Shown here piece after piece: positions 57,201 to 63,542 of a DNA stretch of 64,000 nucleotides. The notes under the pieces were generated by a model. That model had not been told where the DNA came from. It ran no database searches and saw only the letters and a program-made list of their open reading frames with translations. The DNA comes from CBDCZI01 sp965224495 (GTDB lineage: Bacteria > Bacteroidota > Bacteroidia > Cytophagales > JAAEPT01), in contig CBDCZI010000029.1 of NCBI GenBank assembly GCA_965224495.1, forward strand, positions 62,001 through 126,000, in the 5' to 3' direction. Both the position numbers and the translations under genes were made by a program. Within the stretch, counting starts at the first letter, position 1; every line of letters begins with the position of its first letter.

Positions 57201-59105
57201 ACAAATACAATTTGTGCAGGAACGAATGTAACCTTTACAGCATCTCCAACAAACGAAGGAACAACACCAACGTATGATTGGCAAGTAAATGGAGTAAGTA
57301 AAGGAACAATGGCTACTTATTCTAATTCAACTTTAGCGAATAACGACAAAGTGAAATTAGTTTTAACTTCTTCTGAAACGTGTGTTTCTGGAATGGCTAC
57401 TTCTAACGAGGTAACTATGACGGTTAATCCATTAGTTACACCAACAGCAAGTATCTCAGCTGATAAATCGACAATTTGCCCAAGTGAGTTAGTGAATTTC
57501 ACAGCGACATTAGCAAATGAAGGTTCGGCAATTTATAACTGGCAAGTAAATGGTGTAAGTAAAGGAACTTCATCGACTTATTCTTCGACTACTTTAACGA
57601 ACAACGATAAAGTAAAATTAACAATTACTTCGGATGCAACTTGTGCGTCTCCTACAACAGTAACTTCAAATGAAGTGGCGATGAGTGTTGGAACGGCAGT
57701 TACGCCAAGTGTAACGATAGCAAGTGCAAACAATGTTTGTGCAGGAACAGCTGTAACATTTACAGCAACCCCAACAAATGGAGGGACGGCAACTTACAAA
57801 TGGTTTGTAGGAACAACAGCACAAACGGAAACTTCTAATTCATTTACTTACGCACCAACAACTGGTGATTTGGTAAAAGCTGAGTTGACAACAAGTTTGA
57901 CTTGTGTAACTTCATCAACGGCAACTTCAAATGTTACGACGATGACGTTGAAAACACCTGTTACAACAGCAACAGCTATCGCAGTTCAAAACTTAACAGA
58001 AGGGTTTACTTCTTACCAAATTGATTTAGGAAATGCATTTACTGGAAATGGATTAACTTACTCATCAGGTACAGCTAGTATTATAAGTATCGCAGTGAGT
58101 GGACAAACGGCAACGGTAACAAATATTTCATCAGGAAACGAAGCGGTAACAATTACTGCTCAAGATGATTGTGGTCAGACAGCACAAATGGACATTCAGT
58201 TCAATGTAACTGCGGCAGCTGTTATAAATCCTAACGTTACAATAAACCAACCATCAGGAACACAGAACTTGACTGAAGGTGACGTATTGACAATTGATTT
58301 TAATGCAGTAGCACAACAAGGAACATTAACAACGGTGTCGGTAGAAATTAAAGATGCTACGACAGGAGCAGTTATTGATGTGATTAATTTAACTAATACA
58401 AACGGGAACTATACAGGTTCTTGGAACGCAATTGAAGGGAATTACAATTTAGAGATTGTAGTAGCGGACAATAACGGAGGAAACACGACACAAGTTGTAC
58501 CTGTAAATGTAACTGCACCACTAGCCCTGACAAGTGTAGTAATTACTTCTTTAATAGAAGGAGAAACAATTGAAGGACCAAAAGATATAACGTTTGAGGC
58601 TGTGGTTAATAATTTGAATGGAAAAACGATTCAATCTATTAATTTCATTATGACAAATAAAGAAACAGGGGTAGTAATAGTTTTTAACGGAGATTTAGCG
58701 ACATTATCTAAAATCACCTATATGGATGATGCTGTTGAGTATGTAATTTACGCAGCTATTATTTTAGATGATAATACACAGGTTAATTCTCCTGTAATTA
58801 ATTTTTCTGTTACTATTGAAGATGGTCCAATTAATGGAGTCACAGAAATCAACGGTGTGACAGAAATTAATGCGTATCCAAATCCATTTACTGACCATAT
58901 TGAAGTGCACTTAGAAGCGACTCATTCGTTAGTGACGGAAGTAACGGTTCATAATATCTTAGGGTTTGAAATGGGGAATGAAGAAGTGATGATTTATAGT
59001 GGGACTAATGTCGTTGAGTTTAATACAAATGAATGGGCAAGTGGTATCTATATCATTATGATAACTTCAGAAAAAGGAGTGTATTCTATAAAGGTTGAAA
59101 AATAA
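50329..59105 (+). CDS. Giant modular GH18 chitinase with Ig-like repeats and T9SS tail (frameshifted composite)
   Basis: One gene of about 8.8 kb is inferred from pieces in successive frames, all plus strand and all with the same compositional style. Order: signal peptide (MKRISLLILFVGFFVSANAQ); GH18 catalytic domain with DLDWE (Asp125, Asp127, Glu129); Ig-like modules; a CBM5/12-like chitin-binding segment (GDPAGTPQLTYNGKLYKRIS, then WWSQNNLP); nine 70-residue Ig-like repeats; a 263-residue higher-order repeat array; two further domains; and a T9SS type A signal (INAYPNPFTDHIEV ... GIYIIMITSEKGVYSIKVEK). Restored length is about 2915 residues. Breaks lie near 51105, 51447, 51885, 51940, 52485, 52535, 52730, 53075-53110, 54465 and 54607-54665. 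Most are single-base insertions, consistent with sequence error. Confidence 0.75.
51923..52801 (+). CDS. Chitinase fragment: chitin-binding module and first Ig-like repeats
   Basis: This 292-residue frame begins inside the CBM5/12-like module (TGDPAGTPQLTYNGKLYKRI with WWSQNNLPDEASS) and continues into Ig-like modules (NNVCEGVNIIFTATP) and the first 70-residue repeats. It ends when the second repeat goes out of frame at 52730 (an extra A in AGTACAAACAAAAAC). Confidence 0.7.
   Translation: MLGMLRQTYTGDPAGTPQLTYNGKLYKRISWWSQNNLPDEASSIHFEETAVCGSNCDRTKVTAIIDNGCASSPTLSVSANQNNVCEGVNIIFTATPTDAGATPTLVWKVNGVQKQSSTSLTYSSSTLTNSAVVEVSLLSNGTVKDDVTMTIKTLPTVTASATSTSVCAGETVTLTGGGAMSYTWNNGANERELLSHQVLQKLTPVTGTTNGCSNTATKVVTVKTLPTVTASATSTSICAGETVILTGGGAMSYAWNNGATNGIAFTPSTNKNLHGNRNYKWLFEYSNESSNG
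52391..54275 (+). repeat. Nine tandem copies of a 210-bp Ig-like repeat
   Basis: Copies are nearly identical; the phase point TCTTATxCTTGG occurs at 52463, 52676, 52887, 53100, 53311, 53521, 53731, 53941 and 54151. Intervals are 213, 211, 213, 211, 210, 210, 210, 210. The unit encodes 70 residues: TLPTVTASATSTSICAGETV, ILTGGGAMSYAWNNGATNGI, AFTPSTTKTYTVTGTTNGCS, NTATKVVTVK. Extra bases are confined to the first five copies. Confidence 0.93.
53518..54522 (+). CDS. Chitinase fragment: repeats six to nine and start of the 789-bp array
   Basis: This 334-residue frame runs in step with the exact 210-bp copies and into SISADKSTICPSELVNFTATLANEG (parts). It stops at 54522 after an extra G near 54465 (ATTGAACAATT against ATTAACAATT in later copies). 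Confidence 0.7.
   Translation: MSYAWNNGATNGIAFTPSTTKTYTVTGTTNGCSNTATKVVTVKTLPTVTASATSTSICAGETVILTGGGAMSYAWNNGATNGIAFAPSTTKTYTVTGTTNGCSNTATKVVTVKTLPTVTASATSTSICAGETVILTGGGAMSYAWNNGATNGIAFTPSTTKTYTVTGTTNGCSNTATKMVTVKTIPTVTASATSTSICAGETVTLTGGGATSYTWNNGATNGIAFTPSTTKTYTVTGTTNGCSNTATKMVTVIPTVTPTASISADKSTICPSELVNFTATLANEGTAVYNWQVNGVTKGTSSTYSSTTLTNNDKVKLNNYFGCNLCVSYNSNFK
54292..57955 (+). repeat. Higher-order tandem array, unit about 789 bp
   Basis: Each unit encodes three Ig-like modules of about 87 residues: SISADKSTICPSELVNFTAT, SVTVASANNVCAGTAVTFTA and SVAITGTNTICAGTNVTFTA type. Phase points (ACAGCAAGTATCTCAG) are at 54292, 55080, 55866, 56655 and 57444, spaced 788, 786, 789 and 789. Copies are nearly identical in DNA, which implies recent duplication or conversion and makes the assembled copy number uncertain. 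Confidence 0.92.
54720..59105 (+). CDS. Chitinase fragment: C-terminal 1461 residues
   Basis: The longest intact frame of the gene. It carries most of the 789-bp array to about residue 1075, then a non-repeated region (TATAIAVQNLTEGFTSYQID, ITAQDDCGQTAQMDIQFNV), a bacterial Ig-like domain (VTINQPSGTQNLTEGDVLTI) and the T9SS type A sorting domain at about residues 1380-1461. The start shown is the first ATG after the frameshift and is not a real translation start. Confidence 0.85.
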   Translation: MVKAELTTSLTCVTSSTATSNVTTMNVNPMVTPTANISGTATICQGENATFTATASNEGTTPTYDWQVNGVSKGTMATYSNSALANNDKVKLVLTSSETCVSGMATSNEVTMTVNPLVTPTASISADKSTICPSELVNFTATLANEGTAVYNWQVNGVSKGTSSTYSSTTLANNDKVKLTITSDATCASPTTATSNEVTMSVGTAVTPSVTIASANNVCAGTAVTFTATPTNGGTATYKWFVGTTEQTATSNSFTYTPTTGDLVKAELTTSLTCVTSSTATSTVTTMNVNPMVTPSVAITGTNTICAGTNVTFTASPTNEGTTPTYDWQVNGVSKGTMATYSNSALANNDKVKLVLTSSETCVSGMATSNEVTMTVNPLVTPTASISADKSTICPSELVNFTATLANEGTTPTYDWQVNGVTKGTSSSYSSTTLTNNDKVKLTITSDATCVSPTTVTSNEVTMSVGTAVTPSVTVASANNVCAGTAVTFTATPTNGGTATYKWFVGTTAQTETSNSFTYTPTNGDLVKAELTTSLTCVTSSTATSNVTTMNVNPMVTPSVAITGTNTICAGTNVTFTASPTNEGTTPTYDWQVNGVSKGTMATYSNSALANNDKVELVLTSSETCVSGMATSNEVTMTVNPLVTPTASISADKSTICPSELVNFTATLANEGTTPTYDWQVNGVTKGTSSSYSSTTLTNNDKVKLTITSDATCASPTTVTSNEVTMSVGTAVTPSVTVASANNVCAGTAVTFTATPTNGGTATYKWFVGTTAQTETSNSFTYTPTNGDLVKAELTTSLTCVTSSTATSTVTTMNVNPTVTPSVAITGTNTICAGTNVTFTASPTNEGTTPTYDWQVNGVSKGTMATYSNSTLANNDKVKLVLTSSETCVSGMATSNEVTMTVNPLVTPTASISADKSTICPSELVNFTATLANEGSAIYNWQVNGVSKGTSSTYSSTTLTNNDKVKLTITSDATCASPTTVTSNEVAMSVGTAVTPSVTIASANNVCAGTAVTFTATPTNGGTATYKWFVGTTAQTETSNSFTYAPTTGDLVKAELTTSLTCVTSSTATSNVTTMTLKTPVTTATAIAVQNLTEGFTSYQIDLGNAFTGNGLTYSSGTASIISIAVSGQTATVTNISSGNEAVTITAQDDCGQTAQMDIQFNVTAAAVINPNVTINQPSGTQNLTEGDVLTIDFNAVAQQGTLTTVSVEIKDATTGAVIDVINLTNTNGNYTGSWNAIEGNYNLEIVVADNNGGNTTQVVPVNVTAPLALTSVVITSLIEGETIEGPKDITFEAVVNNLNGKTIQSINFIMTNKETGVVIVFNGDLATLSKITYMDDAVEYVIYAAIILDDNTQVNSPVINFSVTIEDGPINGVTEINGVTEINAYPNPFTDHIEVHLEATHSLVTEVTVHNILGFEMGNEEVMIYSGTNVVEFNTNEWASGIYIIMITSEKGVYSIKVEK

Positions 59106-59122
59106 AAGGTCTAAATTCCTTT

Positions 59123-59162
59123 AAAACACCCATTAAGAAAATATCTTAATGGGTGTTTTTTT
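59123..59162 (+). terminator. Terminator of the chitinase gene
   Basis: Perfect 15-bp stem AAAACACCCATTAAG / CTTAATGGGTGTTTT with a 7-base loop and a run of T, 18 bases after the stop. Confidence 0.93.
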
Positions 59163-59191
59163 GAAAAATGAAATTTTATTTCTTTTCTTAA

Positions 59192-59222
59192 TTGTGAAAT
59201 AAAAGCCAATTAACTACATTTG
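59192..59222 (+). promoter_or_regulatory. Promoter of the leuA-ilvD leader
   Basis: TTG at 59192-59194 and TACATTTG at 59215-59222 are separated by 20 bp, an excellent match to the Bacteroidota consensus. The -7 box overlaps a perfect 14-bp palindrome CATTTGTACAAATG (59217-59230) that includes the leader ATG. Confidence 0.75.
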
Positions 59223-59227
59223 TACAA

Positions 59228-59284
59228 ATGATTATAGGAAGAACATATAAAGCACTTATAGACTTACAATTACTGTTGAAGTAA
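59228..59284 (+). CDS. Branched-chain leader peptide (18 residues)
   Basis: ATG 59228 to TAA 59284 encodes MIIGRTYKALIDLQLLLK: five Leu and three Ile in 18 residues, with Leu-Gln-Leu-Leu-Leu near the end. It lies upstream of a terminator and the leuA homologue, the classic arrangement for ribosome-mediated attenuation. A hairpin ATTACT/AGTAAT (59269-59285) overlaps its stop codon. The promoter places the transcript start very close to the ATG, so it may be translated without a leader; that is inference. Confidence 0.7.
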   Translation: MIIGRTYKALIDLQLLLK

Positions 59285-59321
59285 TCGGAGTGTGGTGTGC
59301 TATAACTAAAAATATAATTAC

Positions 59322-59355
59322 AAACGACCACTTCTAAAAAAGTGGTCGTTTTTTT
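59322..59355 (+). promoter_or_regulatory. Transcription attenuator (terminator) upstream of leuA
   Basis: Perfect 12-bp stem AAACGACCACTT / AAGTGGTCGTTT followed by a T run, between the leader peptide and the leuA start. GTGGT near 59292-59297 could pair with ACCAC of the 5' arm as a weak antiterminator. Expected effect: termination when leucyl/isoleucyl-tRNA is plentiful. Confidence 0.8.
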
Positions 59356-59380
59356 GTTTAAAGAATTTAATAATTGAGAT

Positions 59381-60871
59381 ATGTCTGATAAGGTTTACGT
59401 TTTTGATACTACATTGAGAGATGGGGAACAAGTTCCTGGTTGTCAATTAAACACTGTTGAGAAAATTGAAGTTGCTAAGGTATTAGAAGAAATGAAAGTC
59501 GATGTTATAGAGGCTGGCTTTCCTGTATCATCACCTGGAGATTTTAACTCGATTGTAGAGATTTCTAAGGCAATTACAAATCCAACAATCTGTGCATTGA
59601 CTCGTGCTGTGGCTAACGATATAGATGTTGCAGCAGAATCTTTAAAATTTGCCAAAAGTGGAAGAATCCATACAGGTATTGGAAGTTCTGATCAACACAT
59701 TATTCATAAATTAAAATCATCGAGAGAAAAGATTTTAGAAAAAGCAGGTTGGGCAGCCAAATACGCAAGAAACTTAGTTGGAGAAGTGGAATTTTACTGT
59801 GAAGATGCAGGACGTGCTGATTTGGATTTTTTAGCAAAAATGGTTGAAACTGTTATTGCAAACGGAGCGACTGTTGTTAATATTCCTGATACAACAGGGT
59901 TTTGTTTGCCAGAACAATACGGAGCAAAAATTGCTTATTTGATGAACAATGTGCCAAATATAGATAAAGCTATTTTGTCTTGTCACTGTCACAATGATTT
60001 AGGAATGGCTACTGCAAATACGATTGCAGGAGTTCAAAATGGAGCTCGTCAGATCGAAGTAACTATCAACGGTATTGGAGAAAGAGCAGGGAATACTGCT
60101 TTGGAAGAAATGGCTATGATTATCAAATCTCATGGAGAAGTGATGGGTGTGCATACTGATATTGTGACACCAAAAATTTATGGTGTAAGTAAAATGATTA
60201 CCAACTTGATGAATATGCCTGTGCAACCTAACAAAGCAATTGTTGGGAGAAATGCATTTGCTCACTCATCAGGAATTCACCAAGATGGTGTGTTGAAAAA
60301 TAGAGAGAACTATGAAATCATCGACCCAAAAGACGTTGGTTTTCCAGAAAGCTCTATCATCTTAACAGCACGTTCTGGTCGTGCAGCTTTGAAACATCAT
60401 ATTGAAAGATTAGGTGTTTCTATTGACAAAGAAGAATTAGACGCTGTTTACAAAAAATTCTTAGTCTTAGCTGACAAGAAAAAAGATGTCACTGATGGCG
60501 ATTTATTGAGTTTATTAGGGAAAAAACTAACAAACAAAGAGTTGAAAATAACTGAATTGGAAGTTACCTCTTCAAACAAACAAAAATCGACTGCCAAAAT
60601 CACGATTAATGTGAATGGTGATTTAAGAACAGCCGAAGCAGAAGGGAATGGACCTTTAGATTCAGCTAAAAAAGCGATTGATAAAATAATGGAACGTCCT
60701 GTTCGTTTGGAAGAATATTTAGTTCAAGCAGTAACCGGTGGTTCAGATGATTTGGGGAAAGTTCATATCCAAGTTTCAAAAGATGGTGTATTCAAATATG
60801 GTTTTGGAGCAGATACCGATGTGATTTTCGCATCAGCTCAAGCCTACCTAGAAGCAGTTAATAAATTTTAA
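59381..60871 (+). CDS. leuA: 2-isopropylmalate synthase
   Basis: This 496-residue enzyme condenses acetyl-CoA and 2-ketoisovalerate in leucine synthesis. It has FDTTLRDGEQVPGCQLN, GSSDQHIIHKL, DAGRADLDFLA, HCHNDLGMATANTIAG, NGIGERAGNTALEE and AHSSGIHQDGVLKNRENYEI (metal and substrate sites of the DRE-TIM barrel), then the LeuA allosteric dimer domain at about residues 390-496 with GNGPLDSAKKAID. Presence of that domain and the leucine leader favour LeuA over citramalate synthase. Confidence 0.94.
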   Translation: MSDKVYVFDTTLRDGEQVPGCQLNTVEKIEVAKVLEEMKVDVIEAGFPVSSPGDFNSIVEISKAITNPTICALTRAVANDIDVAAESLKFAKSGRIHTGIGSSDQHIIHKLKSSREKILEKAGWAAKYARNLVGEVEFYCEDAGRADLDFLAKMVETVIANGATVVNIPDTTGFCLPEQYGAKIAYLMNNVPNIDKAILSCHCHNDLGMATANTIAGVQNGARQIEVTINGIGERAGNTALEEMAMIIKSHGEVMGVHTDIVTPKIYGVSKMITNLMNMPVQPNKAIVGRNAFAHSSGIHQDGVLKNRENYEIIDPKDVGFPESSIILTARSGRAALKHHIERLGVSIDKEELDAVYKKFLVLADKKKDVTDGDLLSLLGKKLTNKELKITELEVTSSNKQKSTAKITINVNGDLRTAEAEGNGPLDSAKKAIDKIMERPVRLEEYLVQAVTGGSDDLGKVHIQVSKDGVFKYGFGADTDVIFASAQAYLEAVNKF

Positions 60872-60885
60872 TTTAGTACAATTTG

Positions 60886-60939
60886 AGTACCAAATATAGA
60901 GTGAAGTACCAAGATGTACTTCACTCTATACTTGGTACT
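60886..60939. repeat. Long imperfect hairpin between leuA and ilvD
   Basis: Arms 60886-60909 and 60916-60939 pair at 23 of 24 positions around the loop CAAGAT; the core is TATAGAGTGAAGTAC. No T tract follows, so it is not a standard terminator. It could stabilise or process the mRNA, or be a mobile palindrome. Confidence 0.75.
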
Positions 60940-60962
60940 TTGTACTCTATACTCAAAATAAA

Positions 60963-62642
60963 ATGTCAGAAATTAATAAGTATTCAAAAACAGTCACTTT
61001 AGACGAGTCTCAACCTGCCTCACAAGCGATGCTTTATGCTGTTGGATTGGATGAAGATGATATGAAAAAAGCACAAGTTGGTATCGTTTCTACAGGTTGG
61101 GAAGGAAACCCTTGCAATATGCACTTAAACGATTTTGCTGTAGATGTAAAAGCGAGTGTAAACAAAGCTGATTTAGTAGGACTTATTTTCCATACGATTG
61201 GAGTAAGTGACGGTATCTCTAACGGAACCGAAGGAATGAAATATTCTTTAGTTTCTCGTGATATCATTGCTGATTCTATCGAGACAGTTGCTGGAGCACA
61301 GTATTATGATGCGATTGTACCTATTGTAGGATGTGATAAGAATATGCCAGGAGCAATGATTGCTTTGGCTCGTTTAAACCGTCCAGGTATTTTGGTGTAC
61401 GGAGGTACAATCAAAGCAGGAAAATGGAAAGGGGAGGATTTGAATATCGTTTCTGCATTTGAAGCGTACGGTAAAAAATTACAGGGAAATATCTCTGATG
61501 AAGATTACAAAGGAGTAATCCAAAACTCAATACCAGGACCTGGTGCTTGTGGTGGTATGTACACAGCAAATACAATGTCATCTGCTATTGAGGCTTTAGG
61601 GATGAGTATGCCTTATTCATCATCTAACCCTGCGGTAAGTGATGAAAAGAAGATAGAATTGACAGAAGTTGGTGATGCAATCAAAAACTTGATGGAAAAA
61701 GATATCAAGCCAAGAGACATTATGACAAAAAAGTCTTTTGAAAATGCCTTGAGATTAATTATGGTATTGGGAGGTTCTACAAATGCAACGATGCATATGA
61801 TTGCAATGGCTCGTGCTTGTGGTATCGACTTAACTTTAGACGATTTCCAAGATATGGCGGACAAAACACCATTCTTGGCTAATTTGAAGCCTTCTGGAGA
61901 ATACTTAATGCAAGATTTACACGCTATCGGAGGAGTTCCTGCGGTAATGAAATATTTGTTAGGTGAAGGTTTATTACACGGAGATTGTTTGACTGTTACA
62001 GGGAAAACGATTGCTGAAAATTTAGCTGATTTACCAGGGCTTCCTTTGGGGCAAGATATTATTCGTCCTTTAGATAACCCGTTGAAAGCAACTGGTCACT
62101 TACAAGTTCTTTATGGGAATTTAGCTTCAGAAGGTTCTGTTGCTAAAATTACGGGTAAAGAAGGAGAAGTTTTTGAAGGTCCTGCACGAGTTTATGAAGA
62201 TGAATTTGCTGCTATCAAAGGTATCGGTAAAGAGGTTAAAAAGGGAGAGGTAATTGTTATTCGTTACTCTGGACCAAAAGGTGCCCCAGGTATGCCTGAA
62301 ATGTTAAAACCTACTTCTGCTGTGATGGGAGCTGGTCTTGGAAAAGACGTTGCATTGATTACTGATGGTCGTTTTTCTGGTGGTTCTCACGGTTTTGTGG
62401 TTGGTCACGTTACACCAGAGGCTTCGGAAGGAGGGTTGATAGGTTTGGTTCAAAATGGAGACGTTATCCGTATTGATGCAATTACTAACAAGTTAGAATT
62501 GAAAATTTCTGAAGAAGAAATAGCAAGACGTAAAGCAGTATGGGTAAAACCAGCTTACAGAGCAACTAGTGGTGTTTTAAGAAAATATATAGCAACAGTA
62601 AAATCAGCCTCTTTAGGATGTGTTACTGATGAAATAGATTAG
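60963..62642 (+). CDS. ilvD: Dihydroxy-acid dehydratase
   Basis: This 559-residue Fe-S dehydratase makes the 2-keto acids for valine, isoleucine and leucine. IlvD markers: GWEGNPCNMHL, PIVGCDKNMPGAMIA, PGACGGMYTANTMSSAIEALG (cluster cysteines), GGSTNATMHMIAMA, YSGPKGAPGMPEML and DGRFSGGSHGFVVGHVTPEA. It follows leuA within 91 bases across the hairpin and is closed by a terminator. Confidence 0.97.
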   Translation: MSEINKYSKTVTLDESQPASQAMLYAVGLDEDDMKKAQVGIVSTGWEGNPCNMHLNDFAVDVKASVNKADLVGLIFHTIGVSDGISNGTEGMKYSLVSRDIIADSIETVAGAQYYDAIVPIVGCDKNMPGAMIALARLNRPGILVYGGTIKAGKWKGEDLNIVSAFEAYGKKLQGNISDEDYKGVIQNSIPGPGACGGMYTANTMSSAIEALGMSMPYSSSNPAVSDEKKIELTEVGDAIKNLMEKDIKPRDIMTKKSFENALRLIMVLGGSTNATMHMIAMARACGIDLTLDDFQDMADKTPFLANLKPSGEYLMQDLHAIGGVPAVMKYLLGEGLLHGDCLTVTGKTIAENLADLPGLPLGQDIIRPLDNPLKATGHLQVLYGNLASEGSVAKITGKEGEVFEGPARVYEDEFAAIKGIGKEVKKGEVIVIRYSGPKGAPGMPEMLKPTSAVMGAGLGKDVALITDGRFSGGSHGFVVGHVTPEASEGGLIGLVQNGDVIRIDAITNKLELKISEEEIARRKAVWVKPAYRATSGVLRKYIATVKSASLGCVTDEID

Positions 62643-62660
62643 TAAATCTAATAGCTCAAT

Positions 62661-62702
62661 AAAAAGCACCGAATCCTTTATAGGGTTAGGTGCTTTTTTT
62701 TT
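62661..62702 (+). terminator. Terminator of the leuA-ilvD operon
   Basis: Stem AAAAAGCACC...GGTGCTTTTT (with a partly paired GAATCC/GGGTTA extension) and a following T run. Confidence 0.85.
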
Positions 62703-62731
62703 GTTTTTACCTAACTAGCCTAAAAAAATAG

Positions 62732-62739
62732 TATATTTG
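62732..62739 (+). promoter_or_regulatory. Possible minus-7 box
   Basis: TATATTTG fits TAnnTTTG, 27 bases before the start at 62767. A TTG at the usual distance is not clear. Confidence 0.4.
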
Positions 62740-62766
62740 ACTTTAGTTAATCCAATTTAAAACGTA

Positions 62767-63396
62767 ATGAAAAAAATAATAGTTACATTTATCGTAGTTG
62801 TACTTGCTCTTTCGTGCTTTGCTCAGAAAAAGGAAGAGAAATTAGTACGTCAAACCTTCCAAAAGTACAAACTAGCTATTTTAAATGATAAAGGTGAAGA
62901 TGCCGTAGAATATATCGATAGCCGAACAGTCACTTATTACTCTGAGATACTTAAAAAAACGATAAATGCCGATTCGGCTACAGTCAATTCGCTAGGGCTA
63001 ATTGATAAAGTAATGGTTTTTACGCTTCGTCATACCGCGTCAAAGGAAGAGTTATTAGCACTTGACGGCAAAGGATTGTTGGTTTTTGCAATCAAAAGAG
63101 GTATGGTGGGTAAAAACAGTGTGATAAATAATACGATAGGAGGAGTTGAGATAGCCGAAGGTTTCGCAAAAGGAAAGCTTGTCGTAAAAGGAAAAGAAAC
63201 GCCCTTTCATTACGAATTCTACAAAGAAGGTGGGGTGTGGAAGATTGATTTAACTTCAATATTTTCAGTAGGGGAAGATGCCTTTGATAAAATAATTAAA
63301 GGATCTGAATTGGGAGAAAATGAGTTTCTTTTTATGTTATTAGAAATGAAATCAGGTAAGAAACCAGGTGAAGAGATTTGGAAAGTGATTAAATAG
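62767..63396 (+). CDS. Exported protein of unknown function
   Basis: This 209-residue protein has a signal peptide (MKKIIVTFIVVVLALSCFAQ, possibly a lipoprotein Cys at position 17). The mature part begins KLVRQTFQKYKLAILNDKGEDAVEYIDSRTVTYY, a layout like NTF2/SnoaL-fold proteins, and ends FHYEFYKEGGVWKIDLTSIF, a common end strand of that fold. The fold call is inference; function unknown. Confidence 0.75.
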   Translation: MKKIIVTFIVVVLALSCFAQKKEEKLVRQTFQKYKLAILNDKGEDAVEYIDSRTVTYYSEILKKTINADSATVNSLGLIDKVMVFTLRHTASKEELLALDGKGLLVFAIKRGMVGKNSVINNTIGGVEIAEGFAKGKLVVKGKETPFHYEFYKEGGVWKIDLTSIFSVGEDAFDKIIKGSELGENEFLFMLLEMKSGKKPGEEIWKVIK

Positions 63397-63542
63397 GTTT
63401 TTTATTTTGGTAGAGGAGAACTTTTTTGAATTTATTAATAACCTTGAAGGTCATTAGGTAATAAGGTGTAAAATAAAATATAGAACACTTTCATTTCCCC
63501 TTATTCGTCAGTAGCTTTAAAATTATTCAAGATTTTAAACAG

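Noticed and set aside
54953..57502. Four near-identical leftward 61-codon frames spaced 786-789 bp
   Set aside because: They are antisense shadows of the repeated module and have no start signals or independent features.
52391..57955. Possible CRISPR or satellite DNA from regular 210- and 789-bp repeats
   Set aside because: The units are in-frame Ig-like protein modules in one secreted chitinase gene.
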